From assembly GCA_947259435.1 (NCBI GenBank), contig CAMYMP010000043.1, positions 1-8,574 of the forward strand: a stretch of DNA of 8,574 bases. The letters run 5' to 3'. The translations under genes and the position numbers were made by a program. The notes under the pieces were generated by a model that saw nothing but the letters and a program-made list of their open reading frames with translations, was not told the DNA's origin and did not search any database. Shown piece by piece: positions 5,609 through 8,574 of this stretch (within the stretch, counting starts at the first letter, position 1; every line of letters starts with the position of its first letter). Origin of the DNA: an uncultured Woeseiaceae bacterium (GTDB lineage: Bacteria; Pseudomonadota; Gammaproteobacteria; Woeseiales; Woeseiaceae).

Positions 5609-7840
5609 ATGAGAATAACTTCGATCAGGCGGATCGTGCTGCCGATGCTCGCATCCGGGATGCTCTTTGCCGGTACCGCCTTTGGCCAGGCGCCCGCAAT
5701 ACAGATTTTGGATCGCGTCGAAGCTTTCGATCAGACGGCCGTCCTCGAGATGAACTTTGACGATCCAACTGCGCCCGACTTTTCCGTACTGCTCAACGAG
5801 GCGGGCGCCGAGTTCATAGCCTGCAAACTCACGGCTACGCGCGGCATTTTTTGCCTCGATGACAACGTCGTTCGCAACTGGCCACCCGGCGGTGGGACTG
5901 GAGGCTCGTCGATTCTTGTGGATTGTAAAGATCCGGTTCTTGGCCTAAAAAAATGCACGGGCCTGACCGTCGATCTCAGTGGCAACATCTGGCTCGCGGG
6001 ACAAAATCGCGGCAAGACGCATAACCTGTTCAAGATCGAGCCGGTACCGATCGCCGACCCATGCCCGTCGGGTGACCGACTGGGAGGTTACTGTGCGACG
6101 CTCTGGGCGGCAGACAAACCATTGTTGATCGAGCTCAAGTCGATCGACGGCGACGCCGCTGCGTCATTTGCTCCCGGCAAAGGCGTTCTTGGCCTTGAGG
6201 AACGCAAGACTGCCGTGTTTTTTGCCGATAACGCTTCCCAGGACAGCAGCGTGATCGCGAGTGGCAAGCAAAACTGGGGCCTGGTTGGTAACGAACAGCT
6301 GCTCAGCACGGCATTGCTGCAGGTTGTCAATCCTGTGACGCTGGCTATCGAGAACTACGTCCTCGTGACGACGACGAAAGATCGCATACTCATGGCCGAG
6401 ACTGATGGCACGCCTGATGCTCGCGCGGTATTCGATATTGTGGCCGAGCGCGATCCGGCGAGTTCTATGTGCAACTCCGATGATGCGATGTACGGCATAC
6501 AGTCCAGCCCGAAATCGGGATTCACTTACGTGACGGACAACCAGTACTGCCAGGTACTCGCACTGCGGCCGGTATTTGACGGAACGGGCGCGTTTGATTC
6601 GCTCGAGAATGTGCCCGACGGCGCTGGTGACCTGACGCTCTCGACTAATGATCCAACGTTGGGAATGTTTTCAGTGCTCGGTCCGACAATTGCGCCGGGC
6701 GAGATTATCGAGCTCGGAGCCTGTGCCGGCAGCTGCACGATCGTCAATGACCAGGGTGGAGCTCCAGCGGCGACACTGTCCGGCGTCCAAGCGATCGGCG
6801 ACATGATCCTCTTCCAGATCGAAGGCATTCCTGACTGCCGGTACAACCCTGATTTTTGCTTCGATTCGGTCTTCGACGGCGGTCTAGGCCTTGATCCCAG
6901 CGACATCATCATCGATCGCAAGGTCTCGGGCGATCATCCGGCGGCACAATTGCTCAATGTCACTCCGCTGTTGCCGCTCGAGGTGACTGAGCCATTCGAT
7001 GGCCTGCTCCCCGACATGTGGATCTCGAACCACTACCAGGCGCAGGAGGAAAAAGGCTATTTCTTCGATGCGTTCTTCGGTGTAACCGACGCCACGTTTC
7101 AGGGCGTCTTCGAGATCGAGGTCGAAGTGGGGGCCCTAACCGGGTACGAGCGCGGCTGCCCGGAGATGACACCGCCAGACAATACGCCGGCATTCGACCT
7201 GATTTTCCGAACCGGGCCCGAGCCGGAGGATCAGGGATACGACGTCGCGGTCAAGGTCTCGGAAGACTTCCAGAGCATCGGCCGAGACTACATTGGGGGC
7301 AGTCCGGACCACGAAGTCTTGCTGATCAACAGCGGCTGCGGCAGCAGCCGTGGCAGCGGCGATCGCTGGTCGCTTATTCCCTTTGACCTCGGCTTCACCC
7401 CGGACACCTTCGATCCGCTGACCGATATCGTGACGCTGAACGATGACGCCGTCTTTGCCAAGTTGCTGCTGTCGCTGTTCGACGACCTCGAGCAGTCGGT
7501 CAACGAACTCGCCTGCCAAGCGGCCGATATGCAGGCATCGAAGCCACTGTCGGATGGCCAATGCATGGATTTCAACCAGCAGCTCACCAACACGCTCGAC
7601 AAGCTCGACAAGTGCATCGACGCAACCAAAGAACCCAAGCAGAGTTCGCGCAACCAGACTTGCCAAGGTTTTTCGAGCCAGTTCGGCAATCTGCAGTCCG
7701 TTGTCTCGTCTTTTACGCTTGCGGGTGAGGATCCGGCGAATCGAATCGGCGAAGCCCAGGTGCGCATGATCGTAATCGACAACGTGTACACCAACTTGTT
7801 TTTCCCGTCGATCCCCGATGACGGTTTCAACGGGCTGTAA
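5609..7840 (+). CDS. Exported cysteine-rich protein of unknown function
   Basis: A 743-residue protein with a clear Sec signal peptide: basic MRITSIRR, hydrophobic core to about residue 21, and a likely cleavage after AFG (24-26, before Gln27). The mature part holds 18 cysteines, an even number, mostly as close pairs (for example GACAGSC, DCRYNPDFC, DPCPSG…GYC), which suggests disulfide bonds outside the cytoplasm. Segments such as GLTVDLSGNIWLAG and SGFTYVTDNQYC look like beta-propeller or sandwich strands, but no repeat unit could be fixed. The last about 130 residues differ: mainly helical (DDLEQSVNELACQAADMQ, then two further Cys-containing helices), ending in FNGL. There is no LPXTG, C-terminal beta-barrel Phe or PEP-CTERM-like anchor, so it is probably periplasmic or secreted. 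I do not recognise the family. ATG 5609 has a poly-G ribosome-binding site, and a terminator follows the stop by 31 bases. Confidence 0.85.
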   Translation: MRITSIRRIVLPMLASGMLFAGTAFGQAPAIQILDRVEAFDQTAVLEMNFDDPTAPDFSVLLNEAGAEFIACKLTATRGIFCLDDNVVRNWPPGGGTGGSSILVDCKDPVLGLKKCTGLTVDLSGNIWLAGQNRGKTHNLFKIEPVPIADPCPSGDRLGGYCATLWAADKPLLIELKSIDGDAAASFAPGKGVLGLEERKTAVFFADNASQDSSVIASGKQNWGLVGNEQLLSTALLQVVNPVTLAIENYVLVTTTKDRILMAETDGTPDARAVFDIVAERDPASSMCNSDDAMYGIQSSPKSGFTYVTDNQYCQVLALRPVFDGTGAFDSLENVPDGAGDLTLSTNDPTLGMFSVLGPTIAPGEIIELGACAGSCTIVNDQGGAPAATLSGVQAIGDMILFQIEGIPDCRYNPDFCFDSVFDGGLGLDPSDIIIDRKVSGDHPAAQLLNVTPLLPLEVTEPFDGLLPDMWISNHYQAQEEKGYFFDAFFGVTDATFQGVFEIEVEVGALTGYERGCPEMTPPDNTPAFDLIFRTGPEPEDQGYDVAVKVSEDFQSIGRDYIGGSPDHEVLLINSGCGSSRGSGDRWSLIPFDLGFTPDTFDPLTDIVTLNDDAVFAKLLLSLFDDLEQSVNELACQAADMQASKPLSDGQCMDFNQQLTNTLDKLDKCIDATKEPKQSSRNQTCQGFSSQFGNLQSVVSSFTLAGEDPANRIGEAQVRMIVIDNVYTNLFFPSIPDDGFNGL

Positions 7841-7871
7841 TGTCGGCGCTCGCCGGCAAGCAGAAAGATCT

Positions 7872-7897
7872 AAAGGGCCCTTGCGGGCCCTTTTTTT
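7872..7897 (+). terminator. Strong intrinsic terminator
   Basis: A perfect 9-bp stem (7872-7880 AAAGGGCCC with 7885-7893 GGGCCCTTT), a 4-base loop (ttgc) and a run of seven T (7891-7897). It lies 31 bases after the stop of the Cys-rich protein and should end its transcript, so the SLOG-like gene downstream probably has its own promoter. Confidence 0.93.
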
Positions 7898-7916
7898 GCG
7901 ATAGTCTGCATTCCCA

Positions 7917-7949
7917 ATGAGTAAGAAAGAACGACGCTGTCGATCATGA
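7917..7949 (+). CDS. Possible 10-codon leader peptide overlapping the next start (ATGA)
   Basis: ATG at 7917 opens a very basic decapeptide frame (MSKKERRCRS) whose TGA stop at 7947-7949 overlaps the ATG at 7946 as ATGA, the classic arrangement for translational coupling. No good ribosome-binding site precedes it, and so short a frame can arise by chance. Confidence 0.2.
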   Translation: MSKKERRCRS

Positions 7950-8574
7950 TCGATTCGGACCAGGGCTCGTTTGCAATTCCGCTGGTGGTCGCCGTCACCG
8001 GGCACCGCGATCTCGTACCAGCCGAGGTTCCCGCTATTCGCGAGCGGGTCGGACAGCTGTTCCGGAATCTGCAGCAAGACTATGGGGAACGGCGCCTGCA
8101 GGTGATGTCGGCACTGGCCCAGGGTGCAGACCAGCTGGTGGCCGAAGTGGCTCTGGAACGGGGCATCGAGCTGGTCGTCGTTCTGCCGATGCAAAAACGC
8201 GTTTATCGCGACGATTTCGCGTCGGCGGAATCGAAGCTGTACTTCGATACGCTATGCGAACGTGCGACCGACTATTACGAACTGCCGCTCGCGCGCGGTA
8301 ATACCGATGAGGGAATTTCGACCGCCGGACTGCAGCGCACGCGGCAATATGCGCAGCTGGGCGTGTTTCTGTGCGCGCATTGTCACATTCTGCTTGCGAT
8401 CTGGGATGGCAAGCACACGAATGAGCTGGGCGGCACCGGTCAGGTGGTCAAGTTTCATCATGACGACATCATGCCGGGCTACACACCGCAGTCGGTCGCA
8501 ACGCAGCAGATGCTGGTCGATGACGAGAGCGACCTTGTCTATCACATTGTCTGTTCGCGTGACCGTCCGGACGG
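7946..8574 (+). CDS. SLOG-like (DprA/LOG-type Rossmannoid) protein, 5' part
   Basis: An open frame of 209 codons running off the right edge, from ATG 7946. Residues 13-23 (LVVAVTGHRDL) are a Rossmann-like first strand and loop. MSALAQGADQLVAEVALERG (54-73) matches the second conserved block, usually S.LAEGAD, in which a small-residue/Asp motif is thought to bind a nucleotide or nucleotide-derived ligand. IWDGK (152-156) followed by GGTGQVVKF (162-170) is the third block. Together these are typical of the SLOG superfamily (DprA, LOG, TRPM-like sensor domains), which in bacteria often sits in nucleotide-signalled conflict systems and is commonly fused to membrane or effector domains. Any such C-terminal domain lies outside this window. 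The start is uncertain: the purine-rich AAGAAAGAA (7922-7930) is about 16 bases upstream, farther than usual. Confidence 0.72.
   Translation, partial: MIDSDQGSFAIPLVVAVTGHRDLVPAEVPAIRERVGQLFRNLQQDYGERRLQVMSALAQGADQLVAEVALERGIELVVVLPMQKRVYRDDFASAESKLYFDTLCERATDYYELPLARGNTDEGISTAGLQRTRQYAQLGVFLCAHCHILLAIWDGKHTNELGGTGQVVKFHHDDIMPGYTPQSVATQQMLVDDESDLVYHIVCSRDRPD

Noticed and set aside
7136..8194. 352-codon open frame on the minus strand
   Set aside because: It runs antisense across the end of the Cys-rich gene, the intrinsic terminator and the start of the SLOG-like gene. All three are well supported on the + strand, and its composition (Gln/Arg/His-rich) is typical of a GC-driven shadow frame.

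Overview
The window looks like accessory chromosomal DNA from a GC-rich Pseudomonadota bacterium, probably an uncultured or environmental gammaproteobacterium. That placement rests on codon usage, the type of each protein and the TATACT-like promoter element, not on a marker gene, so it is tentative. All supported genes lie on the + strand. No tRNA, rRNA, CRISPR array, insertion sequence or att site was seen.

Layout: (1) the 3' end of an unrecognised, probably exported protein (1-411), followed by a long GC-rich stem-loop (423-468). (2) A complete FAD/NAD(P)-dependent oxidoreductase of the type II NADH dehydrogenase-like fold (562-1788). (3) A large gene, 1934-5519, which reads as DUF4062-like domain, nSTAND1-type STAND NTPase, one membrane segment and about ten 42-residue TPRs. 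It is broken near 2680: the reading frame shifts and the segment that should carry the Walker A P-loop is absent. (4) A 743-residue exported, 18-cysteine protein (5609-7840) whose ribosome-binding site contains a run of ten G, closed by a strong intrinsic terminator (7872-7897). (5) The 5' part of a SLOG-like (DprA/LOG-type Rossmannoid) gene running off the right edge (from 7946).

The most interesting content is the STAND gene and the nearby SLOG-like gene. DUF4062, STAND NTPase-TPR and SLOG proteins are classes repeatedly linked to nucleotide signalling and biological-conflict (anti-phage or self-versus-nonself) systems. Here the STAND gene seems to have its TPR sensor beyond a membrane segment, so probably outside the cytoplasm, and its NTPase is disrupted exactly at the nucleotide-binding loop. 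Whether this is a real inactivation or a sequence error cannot be settled from the window. Gaps between genes are all about 150 bases or less. Nothing shows that the oxidoreductase or the Cys-rich protein works with the STAND or SLOG genes, and the terminator separates the SLOG gene from what precedes it.
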